From positions 376,001 to 440,000 of the forward strand of contig WPIO01000054.1 of NCBI GenBank assembly GCA_009760855.2: a stretch of 64,000 nucleotides of DNA. The letters run 5' to 3'. A program made the translations under genes and the position numbers. Below, piece after piece: positions 63,936 to 64,000 of the stretch; position 1 is the first letter of the stretch; the number at the start of each line of letters is the position of its first letter. Source of the stretch: Cristatella mucedo (lineage: Eukaryota > Bryozoa > Phylactolaemata > Cristatellidae). The notes beneath the pieces are model-generated. The model did not search any database, was not told the DNA's origin, and saw only the letters and a list, made by a program, of their open reading frames with translations.

Positions 63936-64000
63936 GAGAGAGAGAGAGAGAGAGGGAGAGAGAGAGGGAGAGAGAGACATATATAGATAGACAGACAGAC
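63936..64000. repeat. (GA)n and (GACA)n microsatellite at the window end
   Basis: GAGAGAGAGGGAGAGAGAGA, then ATATAGATAGACAGACAGAC. Confidence 0.95.

Overview
The window looks like repeat-rich nuclear DNA of an invertebrate animal. The signs are spliced genes, several families of non-LTR retrotransposons with the FYADD reverse-transcriptase box, two tRNA-derived SINE families, a degenerate Ty3/Gypsy element, a hAT-type MITE and abundant microsatellites. There is no bacterial-style gene packing and no operon. The organism is not identifiable from this sequence alone. The repeat mix fits a marine or freshwater invertebrate such as a mollusc or other lophotrochozoan; this is inference.

Layout. 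About 1-17,600 is a graveyard of LINE and SINE fragments in AT-moderate DNA. It includes a C-rich block followed by a TTTAGGG-like degenerate telomeric block (5,625-5,942), a 40-bp minisatellite (13,844-14,039) and several short perfect hairpins. About 17,950-21,300 is a decayed Mag/K02A2.6-like Gypsy element: possible 5' LTR, tRNA-Ser primer-binding site, Gag, zinc knuckle, protease, RT, RNase H and the integrase HHCC region. It has several frameshifts and a LINE tail lies inside it. At 24,094-24,296 is a short hAT element that closely matches the horizontally transferred SPIN (Space Invaders) family and has its 8-bp target duplication. About 25,440-31,105 holds the best-preserved LINE copies, called here LINE A (378 open codons) and LINE B (one nonsense codon), with nested SINE and LINE insertions and an in-frame 12-bp minisatellite inside a LINE A RT. 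About 31,100-55,000 is mostly unassigned intergenic DNA with old LINE fragments, SINEs, a dispersed repeat with LTR-like traits and long GA/CT tracts.

The only host gene I can support is on the minus strand at the right end (63,384 to 55,155). It has eight consecutive GC-rich exons whose splice sites and phases all fit together. They encode 1,231 residues of a spectrin-repeat protein with a serine/arginine-rich linker. The gene is incomplete at both ends: its start lies beyond the window, and its 3' end was not found.

How the parts relate. LINE A and the SINE2 family share a 3' tail that folds into the same two-part hairpin. This suggests that LINE A-type reverse transcriptase mobilises SINE2. 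SINE1 has a separate tRNA-like head and a different tail. The introns of the spectrin-repeat gene have received LINE A tails and CAG/CTG repeats, while its exons have stayed intact.
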